From Kineosporia sp. NBRC 101731 (lineage in GTDB: Bacteria > Actinomycetota > Actinomycetes > Actinomycetales > Kineosporiaceae): a DNA stretch of 64,000 bases. Where the stretch lies: the NCBI RefSeq assembly GCF_030269305.1, contig NZ_BSTC01000011.1, positions 1 through 64,000 on the forward strand, read 5' to 3'. Shown in pieces: positions 17,750 through 26,002 of this stretch. Numbering within the stretch: position 1 is the stretch's first letter; each line of letters opens with the position of its first letter. The translations under genes were made by a program, and so were the position numbers. The notes under the pieces were generated by a model, which was not told where the DNA came from, made no database searches, and saw only the letters and a program-made list of their open reading frames with translations.

Positions 17750-17809
17750 GTCGACGAATAAGATTCTTGTTTTCGTTGACAAGTGCGTGTGTGGCTGTCA
17801 CGTTGTGAC
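17750..17809. promoter_or_regulatory. Divergent promoter/operator region of the galactoside locus
   Basis: Two inverted repeats lie between the GH42 gene and the ABC operon: GTCGACGAA (17750-17758) facing TTCGTTGAC (17772-17780), and GTCAC-GTT-GTGAC (17797-17809). TTGACA at 17776-17781 could be a -35 box toward the ABC operon. LacI-family operators are usually 14-20 bp palindromes at promoters, so one or both are candidates for the LacI protein encoded at 21062. Nothing else is visible in the 265-bp gap. Confidence 0.45.
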
Positions 17810-17883
17810 CGGTCCCATGCGGCGCAGCACGGCGGCGCCGCCACGCTTCAACGACGAAGCTGATGCTTCGCAAGGAGGACGTC

Positions 17884-19212
17884 ATGCGGCGAACGCTGCG
17901 CGGCAGTCTGGTTGCACTCTCTGTCTCGGCCCTCTTCCTCACCGCCTGTTCGGGCGGCTCGTCGGACGGCGCGAGCGGATCGCAGGACGAGGCCACCAAG
18001 CCCGGTGAGAAGGTCGAGCTGAACTTCTGGGCCTGGGCCCCGGAGATGGATAAGACCGTCGAGGTCTGGAACGAGAGCCATCCCGACATCCACGTCACGG
18101 TGAACAAGCAGGACGGGGGCGACCCGGCCGTGACCAAGCTGCTCACCGCGACCAAGGCGGGCAGCGGTGCTCCCGACCTGATGCAGGCCGAGTACCAGGC
18201 CCTGCCGACCATGGTCGCGGCCGGTGCACTGGCCGACATCAAGGGTGAGCTGTCCGGCGAGGCCCAGGGTCACTTCTCGGACGGGGTCTGGAACGCCGTG
18301 ACCCTCGGCACCGACGCGGTCTACGCGGTACCCCAGGACGCGGCGCCGCTGATGTTCTTCTACCGCAGCGACGTGTTCGACAAGCTCAAGATCAAGGTGC
18401 CGACGACCTGGGACGAGTACGCCCAGGCCGCGCGCACGATCCACCAGGACGACAAGAAGAAGTACCTCGGCACGTTCTCCTCGAACGACGCCGGCCTGTT
18501 CGCGGGTCTCACCCAGCAGAACGGGGCCAGTTGGTGGGGCATCGACGGTGACGCGTGGAGCGTGAACATCGACTCCGACGCCTCACGCAAGGTGGCGCAG
18601 TACTGGGGCGGGCTGGTCGAGGAGGGTGTCATCGACAACACCCCGATGTACACGCCCGGCTGGAACTCGGCCCTGAACAAGGGCACCCAGGTCGGCTGGG
18701 TCAGCGCGGTCTGGGCCCCCGGCGTGCTGGCCGGCAACGCCGCCGACACGAAGGGCAAGTGGAAGGTCGCCCCGATGCCGCAGTGGACGGCCGGTGCGAA
18801 CGTCAGCGGTTCGTGGGGTGGTTCGTCCACCGCCGTGACCTCGCAGTCCAAGCACAAGGCGGCCGCGGCCCAGTTCGCCGAGTGGCTGAACACCAGCGCT
18901 GACGGCGTCAAGGCCCTGGCCACCATCTCCAACGTCTACCCGGCCGACCAGACGAACTCCGCGGCCGCGCTGAGCGAGCCGCCGGCGTTCTTCGAGAACC
19001 AGCCCGACTTCTACGAGGTGGCCGCGAAGATCGCGGGCACCACGGCTCCCTTCACCTACGGCCCGAACACCAACGTCGCCTACAGTGCCTTCAACGACGC
19101 CTTCGGCAAGGCGGCCCAGTCGAAGTCGGCCGCGGCGTTCACCCAGGCGCTGACCAGCATGCAGACGCAGACGGTCGAAGACCTGAAGTCCAGCGGGTTC
19201 ACCACCAAGTAG
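17884..19212 (+). CDS. Sugar ABC transporter substrate-binding lipoprotein
   Basis: A 442-residue type-1 extracellular solute-binding protein. Residues 1-22 are a lipoprotein signal peptide with lipobox LTAC (Cys22), followed by a Gly/Ser linker. The mature part begins VELNFWAWAPEMDKTVEVWN, typical of MalE-like sugar binders. ATG at 17884 has AAGGAGG 6 nt upstream, which decides against the earlier start. It is the first gene of a three-gene importer operon followed by lacI. With the divergent GH42 enzyme, the likely cargo is a galactoside or galacto-oligosaccharide; the sugar is inferred. Confidence 0.93.
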   Translation: MRRTLRGSLVALSVSALFLTACSGGSSDGASGSQDEATKPGEKVELNFWAWAPEMDKTVEVWNESHPDIHVTVNKQDGGDPAVTKLLTATKAGSGAPDLMQAEYQALPTMVAAGALADIKGELSGEAQGHFSDGVWNAVTLGTDAVYAVPQDAAPLMFFYRSDVFDKLKIKVPTTWDEYAQAARTIHQDDKKKYLGTFSSNDAGLFAGLTQQNGASWWGIDGDAWSVNIDSDASRKVAQYWGGLVEEGVIDNTPMYTPGWNSALNKGTQVGWVSAVWAPGVLAGNAADTKGKWKVAPMPQWTAGANVSGSWGGSSTAVTSQSKHKAAAAQFAEWLNTSADGVKALATISNVYPADQTNSAAALSEPPAFFENQPDFYEVAAKIAGTTAPFTYGPNTNVAYSAFNDAFGKAAQSKSAAAFTQALTSMQTQTVEDLKSSGFTTK

Positions 19213-19229
19213 CCCGGGAGCGACCGAAG

Positions 19230-20204
19230 ATGACCAGCCTCACGAACGACCGTGTCTCGTCCCCACCGGAGAAGCTTCCGGACCCGTCGCCGGGCAGTCG
19301 GCGGGTCCGGAATCCCCGGGCGCCCTACGTGTTCATGCTGCCCGCCGTGGTCCTGTACGTCTTCTCGATCGCGGTACCGATCGGGTACACGGCCTTTCTC
19401 AGTCTGCGCACCGTCAAGGTGCAGGGGCTGGGTCTCGGGCCGGGTTCCCGGACCGAGGTCTGGGCAGGACTGTCCAACTACGGGGGCACCCTGAGTGACG
19501 CGGACTTCCTGTCCAGCGTGCTGCGGGTGCTCGGCTACGGTCTGGTCGTCATCCCGGTGATGCTCGGCCTGGCCCTGCTGTTCGCCCTGCTGCTGGACTC
19601 CGTGCGGGTGCGGGCGAGGCGCTTCGCCCGGCTGGTCATCTTCATGCCCTACGCCGTTCCGGCCGTGATCTCCTCGCTGCTGTGGGGTTTCCTCTACCTG
19701 CCGGCCGTCAGCCCGTTCACCTACGCGGCCGACCAGGTGGGGGTCACCCTGCCGCAGCCGATGGCGCCGGGCCTGGTGCTGTTCGCCATCGCCAACATCG
19801 CGGTCTGGGGAGGCGTCGGCTTCAACATGATCGTGCTCTACACCGCGCTGCGCTCGATCCCGTCCGAGCTGTACGAGGCCGCGCGTATCGACGGTTGCAA
19901 CGAGCTCCAGATTGCCTGGCGGATCAAGATTCCGGTGATCCTGCCGTCGCTGATCATGACCAGCGTGTTCGGCATGATCACCACGCTTCAGGTGTTCGCC
20001 GAGCCGACCGTGCTGCGCCCGCTGACCAACAACATCTCCACCAGCTGGAGCCCGCTGATGATGATCTACCGGGATGCGTTCACCCGCAACGACATCTACT
20101 CGGCCTCGGCCACCTCGGTCGTGCTGGCCGTGGCGACCTTCTTGCTGTCCTTCGGATTCCTGCGCCTGGTGCAGAACCGAGCCTTCGCCCAGGAGAACCG
20201 ATGA
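19230..20204 (+). CDS. Sugar ABC transporter permease (MalF-like)
   Basis: A 324-residue inner-membrane permease with about six helices after a Pro-rich N-terminus. The EAA loop that docks the ATPase is clear: YEAARIDGCNELQIAWRIKI. GGGAG precedes the ATG at 19230. It pairs with the next permease, whose start overlaps its stop (ATGA). No ATPase gene is present in the operon, so a shared MsiK-type ATPase elsewhere is probably used, as is common in actinomycetes. Confidence 0.93.
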   Translation: MTSLTNDRVSSPPEKLPDPSPGSRRVRNPRAPYVFMLPAVVLYVFSIAVPIGYTAFLSLRTVKVQGLGLGPGSRTEVWAGLSNYGGTLSDADFLSSVLRVLGYGLVVIPVMLGLALLFALLLDSVRVRARRFARLVIFMPYAVPAVISSLLWGFLYLPAVSPFTYAADQVGVTLPQPMAPGLVLFAIANIAVWGGVGFNMIVLYTALRSIPSELYEAARIDGCNELQIAWRIKIPVILPSLIMTSVFGMITTLQVFAEPTVLRPLTNNISTSWSPLMMIYRDAFTRNDIYSASATSVVLAVATFLLSFGFLRLVQNRAFAQENR

Positions 20205-21046
20205 GCACCTCCACCCGTGAGAAGCCCAGCATCGTGGGCTCGGGGATCCTCGTGATCGGCGCGATCTACTGCCTGGTCCCAGTGGTCTGGGTGTTCATGG
20301 CCTCGTCCAAGAGCCCCAGTGACCTGTTCTCCACCTTCACCTACGCTCCCGGTGGCAGCCTGTTCGACAACATCGCCGAACTGACCGACTACCGCGACGG
20401 CCTGTTCTGGCGCTGGATGCTCAACACCGGTCTCTACGCCGGGGTCGGCGCGGCCCTGTCCACCCTGGTCTCGGCGATGGCCGGCTACGCGATGGCGAAG
20501 TACCGGTTCCGCGGCCGCACGGCGATCTTCAACATCCTGCTCGCCGGGGTGCTGGTGCCCGGTGTGGTGCTGGCCGTGCCGCAGTACCTGCTGTTCGCCA
20601 AGCTCGGAATGACGAACACCTACTGGTCGGTCCTGCTGCCCAGCCTGATCAGTCCGTACGGCATCTACCTGGCACGGATCTACGTGTCGGCGGCGGTGCC
20701 GGACGAGGTGATCGAGGCCGCCCGCACCGACGGGGCCAGGGACGCACGGGTTTTCCGCTCGGTGGTGATGCCGATGATGGTGCCCGGCCTGGTGACGATC
20801 TTCCTGTTCCAGTTCGTCGCCATCTGGAACAACTTCCTGTTGCCCTACGTGATGCTGGGCGACGACCGGTTGTTCCCGGTCACGGTCGGGCTCTCCAGCC
20901 TGCTGAACCAGGGCGCGCAGCAACCGGCGTTGTACTCCATCGTCGTGACCGGCGCTCTCTTGTCCATCCTGCCCCTGCTGGCGCTGTTCCTTCTGCTCCA
21001 GAGGTTCTGGCAGGTCGATCTGGCCGCCGGGGCGGTCAAGAGCTGA
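20201..21046 (+). CDS. Sugar ABC transporter permease (MalG-like)
   Basis: A 281-residue permease, the second half of the membrane channel. It has about six helices, the conserved YAMAKYRFRGR segment and the EAA loop IEAARTDGARDARVFRSVVM. Its ATG lies inside the stop of the upstream permease gene (ATGA overlap), indicating coupled translation and one-to-one assembly. LacI follows 15 bp downstream in the same orientation. Confidence 0.93.
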   Translation: MSTSTREKPSIVGSGILVIGAIYCLVPVVWVFMASSKSPSDLFSTFTYAPGGSLFDNIAELTDYRDGLFWRWMLNTGLYAGVGAALSTLVSAMAGYAMAKYRFRGRTAIFNILLAGVLVPGVVLAVPQYLLFAKLGMTNTYWSVLLPSLISPYGIYLARIYVSAAVPDEVIEAARTDGARDARVFRSVVMPMMVPGLVTIFLFQFVAIWNNFLLPYVMLGDDRLFPVTVGLSSLLNQGAQQPALYSIVVTGALLSILPLLALFLLLQRFWQVDLAAGAVKS

Positions 21047-21061
21047 GAGTAACCTTCCGCC

Positions 21062-22084
21062 GTGCACCATCAACCGGGCGATAAGCGCCCCACCATCCGT
21101 GACGTGGCGAGTGTCGCGGGCGTGTCCCGCGGCACCGTCTCGAGGGTGCTCAACGGGGGCGACCGGGTCAGCCCGGAGGCACAGGACGCCGTCACCCGGG
21201 CGATCGCCGAGACCGGGTACACCGCGAACCATGCGGCGCGCACCCTGGCCCTGGGTCGCTCGAACACGATCGCCTTCCTGCTCAGCGAGCCGCAGCACAT
21301 CCTGTTCGAGGACCCGACCTTCGCCCGGCTGATGGGCGGTTGCACCCGGGCCCTGGCCGAGCACGGTCTGCTGCTCACCCTGGTCACTGCCGGCACCCCG
21401 GCCGACCGGGAACGCGCCGTCGGCTACGTCGCGGCCCGGCACGTCGACGGGGTGCTGCTGGTCTCCAGTCACGACGTCGACCCGGTGGCGGGAGAACTCA
21501 TCGCCACCGGGGTGCCGACGGTGGTGTGTGGACGATTTCCCGGCCTGGAGTCGCGGATCAGCATGGTGGGTGCCGACGACCTCGACGGCGGCCGTCAGAT
21601 GACCAGCCACCTGATTGACCGGGGTGCGGGGAAGATCGCGCACATCACCGGCCAGATGGACACCCCCGGTGGGTTCGCCCGGCTGGAGGGCTACAAGCAG
21701 GCCCTGGTCGCCGCCGGGCTCCCGGTGCGACCGGAACTCATTGTGCACGGCGACTACTCGCGGGAGAGCGGCGAGGCCGGCATGCGGGCCCTGCTGGAGA
21801 CGACGCCCGATCTGGACGGCGTGTTCGTGGCCTCCGACCTGATGGCGGCCGGGGCCTGCGCGGTGCTGCAGGAGACCGGGCGCCGCATTCCCGACGACGT
21901 GCGGGTGGGTGGCTTCGACGACGCCGGGGTGGCCGAGCACCTCACGCCGTCACTGACCACGATGCGTCAGCCGTTCGACCGGATCAGCCGGGAGATGGTG
22001 CGCCTGCTGCTGGCCCGGATCGACGGCGACTCGGACGCCTCGGTGTTCCTGCCCTCCACCCTGATCCAGCGAGCCTCCACCTGA
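21062..22084 (+). CDS. LacI-family transcriptional regulator of the galactoside locus
   Basis: A 340-residue LacI repressor. The HTH and hinge are standard: TIRDVASVAGVSRGTVSRVL, then RTLALGRSNTIAFL. The C-terminal periplasmic-binding-like core carries the usual DGVFVASDLMAAGA and GGFDDAGVAEHLTPSLTTMR segments. GTG at 21062 follows the last permease by 15 bp, so it is probably co-transcribed and autoregulated with the importer. It should release DNA on binding a galactoside-derived sugar. Its operators are proposed at 17750-17809. A long perfect hairpin follows the stop. Confidence 0.92.
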   Translation: MHHQPGDKRPTIRDVASVAGVSRGTVSRVLNGGDRVSPEAQDAVTRAIAETGYTANHAARTLALGRSNTIAFLLSEPQHILFEDPTFARLMGGCTRALAEHGLLLTLVTAGTPADRERAVGYVAARHVDGVLLVSSHDVDPVAGELIATGVPTVVCGRFPGLESRISMVGADDLDGGRQMTSHLIDRGAGKIAHITGQMDTPGGFARLEGYKQALVAAGLPVRPELIVHGDYSRESGEAGMRALLETTPDLDGVFVASDLMAAGACAVLQETGRRIPDDVRVGGFDDAGVAEHLTPSLTTMRQPFDRISREMVRLLLARIDGDSDASVFLPSTLIQRAST

Positions 22085-22098
22085 AAACAAAACCCTCC

Positions 22099-22179
22099 GT
22101 GATCATGCAAAACCTCCCTGGAGTTCTAGAACTGCCAGCGCTGGAGTTCTAGAACTCTGGGGAGGTTTTGCATGATCAC
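22099..22179. repeat. Dispersed palindromic element, longest copy (copy 2 of 5); probable bidirectional terminator
   Basis: An 81-bp hairpin. The outer arms are a perfect 19-base inverted repeat, GTGATCATGCAAAACCTCC (22099-22117) and its complement at 22161-22179. Inside lie two direct copies of TGGAGTTCTAGAACT (22119-22133 and 22142-22156), themselves palindromic, around a CCAGCGCTGG centre. It sits between convergent lacI and the DUF885 gene, so it may end transcription both ways. Confidence 0.85.
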
Positions 22180-22205
22180 GAACAAAGGGGGGTTGGGGGA
22201 GGGGC

Positions 22206-23840
22206 TCAGCGCAGGACGACGTCGGCCAGCACCGTCATCGGCAGCGAGCCGTGGCCCAGGACGCGGCGGTGGAACTCGGTCAGGTCCAGGCCCGAGGCCT
22301 CGCGTAGACGCAGGATCTCCTGGCGGCCGGTGGCGTAGCCGAGCGCCTGGCCGGGCCAGCCGATGTAGCGGGTGATCTCCTGCTGGATCTCGGTCTCGGT
22401 GGCCGTGGTGTTGTCGCGCATGTATTGCACGGCCCGCTCGCGCGACCAGCGGTGTGCGTGCATACCGGTGTCGACCACCAGCCGGGCGGCCCGCAGGGCG
22501 GACAGCGAGAGCATGCCGAGTAACTGCAGGTCGTCGGAGTACAGCCCCAGGTCGTCGGCCAGCCGCTCGGCGTACAGGCCCCAGCCCTCGGTGTAGGCGC
22601 CCAGCTCGATGTCGATGTGCCGCCGCCAATAGGGGATCTCGAGCTGCTGCAGGCCGGCCAGCTGCAGGTGGTGGCCGGGCACCGACTCGTGGAAGGTCAG
22701 GGCCTCGCAGTCGTAGCGCGGGGTCTGCGGGGCGCCGGCGGTGCTGAGGAAGAACACCCCGGGCCGGGATCCGTCGAGAGCGGCGGGCCGGTAGTAGGCC
22801 GTGGCCGCACCGTCGGCGTCCGCCCCGCTGATGGACTCGATCGTGCAGGGCGGGATCGACCCCAGGTCGAAGGCCCGGCCGGCGGCGGCCTCGGCCTTGG
22901 CCAGGGCGGCCTGGCTGCTGGCGATCATGTCGTGCGCCGAGGTGTACCGCAGCGCCGGATCCTCGCGCAGCCGTGCGGCGATCGTCGGCAGGTCACGCAG
23001 ACCGAAGGCCCGGGAACCGATCTGCGCCCAGCGACCGTTCAGTTCGTCGATCAGCTGCAGGCCCAGGTCGTGCAGTTCCTGGGCGCTGTGCGTGCTGGTG
23101 GTGTGACGGCGCACCGCGTCGTCGTACCCCGCCTCGCCGCCGTCCACCCAGCTGATGCCGACGGCATCGTCGTGACGGGCGTCTTCAAGCAGTGATCGAT
23201 GGGCCGCCGCGAGCTCGGCGAGAGCCGGGCGGATCTGCCCGCGCACCACGTCCACCGCCCGGTCCCGCACGGCCTGACCGGCGACGGAACCCGTGGGCGC
23301 GAGCAGCGCGTCCTGGGCGAGATCGGTGCCCAGCGACGTCTCGATCTGGGTGAGAGCCTGTTCCAGGCCCACCCGGGTGGAACGTCGGCCCCGGGCGGCC
23401 TCGGCCGCGCCGCGCCCGGCCAGGGCCCGTAAAACTCCCGGAATGCCCTGCAACCGCTGCAGATACCGGTCGGCACCGGCGGAATCGGTGATGGTCATGG
23501 CCGGCACGGCCTGGAAGATCAGGCCCTGCCGCGAGACGTAGCCGCCCGCCGAGGTGCTCGCCGCCCACAGGGCGTGCGTGGCGTCACCGTGGGCACCCCG
23601 CACCAGTTCATGAAGGACGCCGTGGTCGACGCGCTCGTCAGCGCTCAGTCGCGTGGTGTCGAGGGTCTCCAGCTCGGTGAGGATCCCGGCGAACACCGAG
23701 GCCGCCTCGGCCCCGGCCTCGATCGACGGATCGCCCGCCAGGTGGTCGAACTCGGACAGCCCCAGCATCGTCGAGTTGAACGGCTCCAGCGTGTGCTGGG
23801 TGCGGAAGTACCTCTCGCCCAGTTCGTTCAGCGTGCTCAT
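22206..23840 (-). CDS. DUF885 family protein, putative zinc peptidase
   Basis: A 544-residue protein of the DUF885 family. The C-terminal half holds the family motif CEALTFHESVPGHHLQLAGL, an HExxxxHH variant of a metallopeptidase site, followed by the third ligand region YTEGWGLYAERLADDLG. The N-terminal half is helical. No signal peptide, so it is cytosolic. Its ATG overlaps the stop of the proline iminopeptidase gene (ATGA), suggesting both work on peptides. Biochemical activity of the family is poorly defined; the metal site is visible, the substrate is not. Confidence 0.88.
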   Translation of the reverse strand: MSTLNELGERYFRTQHTLEPFNSTMLGLSEFDHLAGDPSIEAGAEAASVFAGILTELETLDTTRLSADERVDHGVLHELVRGAHGDATHALWAASTSAGGYVSRQGLIFQAVPAMTITDSAGADRYLQRLQGIPGVLRALAGRGAAEAARGRRSTRVGLEQALTQIETSLGTDLAQDALLAPTGSVAGQAVRDRAVDVVRGQIRPALAELAAAHRSLLEDARHDDAVGISWVDGGEAGYDDAVRRHTTSTHSAQELHDLGLQLIDELNGRWAQIGSRAFGLRDLPTIAARLREDPALRYTSAHDMIASSQAALAKAEAAAGRAFDLGSIPPCTIESISGADADGAATAYYRPAALDGSRPGVFFLSTAGAPQTPRYDCEALTFHESVPGHHLQLAGLQQLEIPYWRRHIDIELGAYTEGWGLYAERLADDLGLYSDDLQLLGMLSLSALRAARLVVDTGMHAHRWSRERAVQYMRDNTTATETEIQQEITRYIGWPGQALGYATGRQEILRLREASGLDLTEFHRRVLGHGSLPMTVLADVVLR

Positions 23841-24805
23841 CGCAGGTTCGCGAACGTGTCGGTGGCCGTGATCAGCGCGTCGAGGATGCTCGGCTCGTCG
23901 TAGGCGTGGCCGGCGTCTTCCAGCAGGACGAACTGCGCCGAGGGCAGGGCCTGGTGCAGGTCCCAGGCGGTGATCGCGGGGGTACAGACGTCGTAACGCC
24001 CCTGCACGATGACGGTCGGGATGTTGGCCAGGCGCGGTGCGTCGGCGATCAGCTGACCCGGTGTGAACCAGCCGTCGTGACGGAAATAATGGTTCTCGAT
24101 GCGCGCGAACGCGGTGGCCCCCAGCGGTTCCTGGGCGCTCTCGATCAGGTCGGGCCGTGGCTGCACCGTCAGGTTGGAGAACTCCCAGGTGGCCCAGGCG
24201 ACGGCGGCGGGCTGGTGCACGGCCGGGTCCGGGTCGAACAGCACCTTGCCGTAGTTCTCGATGAGACGGCCCGGAACCCGCTCGCTCTCGGGCAGGCCCC
24301 CGACGAAACCGGCCCAGGTGTCCGGCGCGATGTTCGACGCCGGTCCCTCGTAGAACCAGTCCAGCTCACCCCGGCGCAGCGTGAAGATGCCGCGCAGCAC
24401 CAGCTCGCTCACCCGGTCGGTGTGCTTCTGGGCGTAGGCCAGGGCCAGCGCCGAGCCCCAGGAACCGCCGAACACCTGCCACTTCTCGATCCCGCGCTGC
24501 GTACGCAGCAGCTCGAGGTCGGCGACCAGGTGCCAGGTGGTGTTCGCGCCCATGTCGGCGTCCGGCGTGCTCGCGTGCGGGGTGCTGCGCCCGCAACCGC
24601 GCTGGTCCATCAGCAGGATGCGGTACTTCGCCGGGTCGAACAGCCGACGGTGCGAGGGGGTGCATCCGCCGCCCGGCCCGCCGTGCAGGAAAACGACGGG
24701 CTTGCCGTCCGGATTGCCGCACTCCTCCCAGTAGACCGAGTGTCCGTCCCCGGCCTCCAGCAGGCCGTCGGCGTAGGGTTCGATCGATGGGTAGAGCTCG
24801 CGCAC
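23837..24805 (-). CDS. pip: Proline iminopeptidase
   Basis: A 322-residue S33 peptidase (alpha/beta-hydrolase) that removes N-terminal proline. The oxyanion motif is VFLHGGPGGGCTPSHRRLFD, the nucleophile Ser115 in FGGSWGSALALAYAQ, and the catalytic His in EDAGHAYDEPS; DQRGCGRSTPH is a Pip hallmark. Length is normal. The stop overlaps the start of the DUF885 gene, giving a two-gene peptidase operon probably used for peptide turnover. Confidence 0.95.
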   Translation of the reverse strand: MRELYPSIEPYADGLLEAGDGHSVYWEECGNPDGKPVVFLHGGPGGGCTPSHRRLFDPAKYRILLMDQRGCGRSTPHASTPDADMGANTTWHLVADLELLRTQRGIEKWQVFGGSWGSALALAYAQKHTDRVSELVLRGIFTLRRGELDWFYEGPASNIAPDTWAGFVGGLPESERVPGRLIENYGKVLFDPDPAVHQPAAVAWATWEFSNLTVQPRPDLIESAQEPLGATAFARIENHYFRHDGWFTPGQLIADAPRLANIPTVIVQGRYDVCTPAITAWDLHQALPSAQFVLLEDAGHAYDEPSILDALITATDTFANLR

Positions 24806-24879
24806 TTCAGTCCTTCGGGTTGATCGGCGGGTCTGTCGTCACTGTAGCCAACCCGTTGGCGAACCCGTTGGAATGAGTG

Positions 24880-25782
24880 TCAGGACAGGGGCTCGACCCA
24901 GAAGAGAGCCTCGACGGCGCCGGCCACCGAGGCGTCGCGGGCGACCCGGTACAGGCCCTCGGCCAGCACGGGCAGATGCACCTGGAACGAGGTCTCCTCC
25001 GAGCTGAGGTCGCTGTCGATCGTGCGGATGGTGGCGGACGGCACCGCGACCCAGCGCTCGCCGTCGTGTCGCTCCACCCGGGCCGTCGAGGTGTAGCGGC
25101 CCAGGTGCTCGTCCTGGTCGAAGTTCCGGCCCACCGGATCGCGCAGCTGGGCCTCGAGGGTGAGTACCGCCGCGGACCCGGCCTCGACCACGGTGGTGCC
25201 GTCGAACGTGACCTCCGTGGTGGGGCGCTCCACCGTGAATCCGTCCGGCCCTCCGACCTGCACGATGCCTGTCGCACTGCCCAGGGTGAGCCGGTACCAG
25301 CCCGCGTCGACGCCCTGCAGACTGGTCCAGACCGGATCGGCGAACGAGCCGGGCCGGGCGACCAGGGCGATCGCGGGCACCATGATCTCGTCGTCCAGGG
25401 CCTTCACCCCGCCGGCGGGCCGAAGCGGCCCCAGGCCGGTGGTGATCTGGCGGAATTCCTGCCACCCGGTGCCGTCCCAGCGGTCCAGACGGCCCAGCGG
25501 ACCGAACGTCACGTCGGTCGTGCCGGGATTGGCCAGAATCAGCGCGATGTCGGCCTCCGGAGCGACCGAGGCAGGACTCACGATCAGGTGCGGACCGCTG
25601 GTGTCGCCCGGCGGAGGGCCGGGTTCCGACAGGGCAGGATTCGTCGTTGCATCGGACATCGGCTCTCCTCGCCAGGGGCCTACCACCACGGTCACGATGG
25701 CCACGATCGCGGTCACGGCCATCGCCGTTGCCATTATGTGCTGTCGCCTGGTCGTGTCCATGTCGTCCGTCATGCCCTTCAT
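24880..25782 (-). CDS. Membrane-anchored protein with Ig-like beta domains, unknown function
   Basis: A 300-residue protein with one N-terminal transmembrane helix (IMATAMAVTAIVAIVTVVVG, about residues 16-35) and an extracytoplasmic part of about 260 residues. The latter has alternating strands and conserved-looking Trp/Gly positions (VTFGPLGRLDRWDGTGWQEF; VDAGWYRLTLGS), typical of bacterial Ig-like or intracellular-proteinase-inhibitor-like folds. ATG at 25782 has GAGGGGG upstream. It has no operon partner; the zinc-ribbon gene starts 220 bp away in the opposite direction. I cannot name a function. Confidence 0.65.
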   Translation of the reverse strand: MKGMTDDMDTTRRQHIMATAMAVTAIVAIVTVVVGPWRGEPMSDATTNPALSEPGPPPGDTSGPHLIVSPASVAPEADIALILANPGTTDVTFGPLGRLDRWDGTGWQEFRQITTGLGPLRPAGGVKALDDEIMVPAIALVARPGSFADPVWTSLQGVDAGWYRLTLGSATGIVQVGGPDGFTVERPTTEVTFDGTTVVEAGSAAVLTLEAQLRDPVGRNFDQDEHLGRYTSTARVERHDGERWVAVPSATIRTIDSDLSSEETSFQVHLPVLAEGLYRVARDASVAGAVEALFWVEPLS

Positions 25783-26002
25783 GGCTGATCGCCCCCTCCG
25801 GCAGACCGGTGCGGGCCGGTGTCGTCCCACCGCCCTGGACGTAGGACGCGCTGTACGGCGGTCGCGTTCCCGGTTGCGGCGCGCCCTTCGCCCGGCGGGG
25901 CGAACCGCGCCGGGCGGTGCGAATGTCCGCCCCGGCCGTGTCGATCAGAAAGGACGAAGTGACCGGCGGATGTCCGGCCCGTCCGGGTGCGGAGGTGGAC
26001 CG

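Noticed and set aside
15606-18242. 878-codon version of the GH42 gene
   Set aside because: The extra 208 codons cross the divergent promoter and the binding-protein gene; the ATG at 17618 has a good ribosome-binding site and the natural GH42 start.
20096-21940. 614-codon minus-strand frame across the permease and lacI genes
   Set aside because: Antisense to two well-recognised genes, with no ribosome-binding site and a His/Gln/Arg-rich composition typical of shadows.
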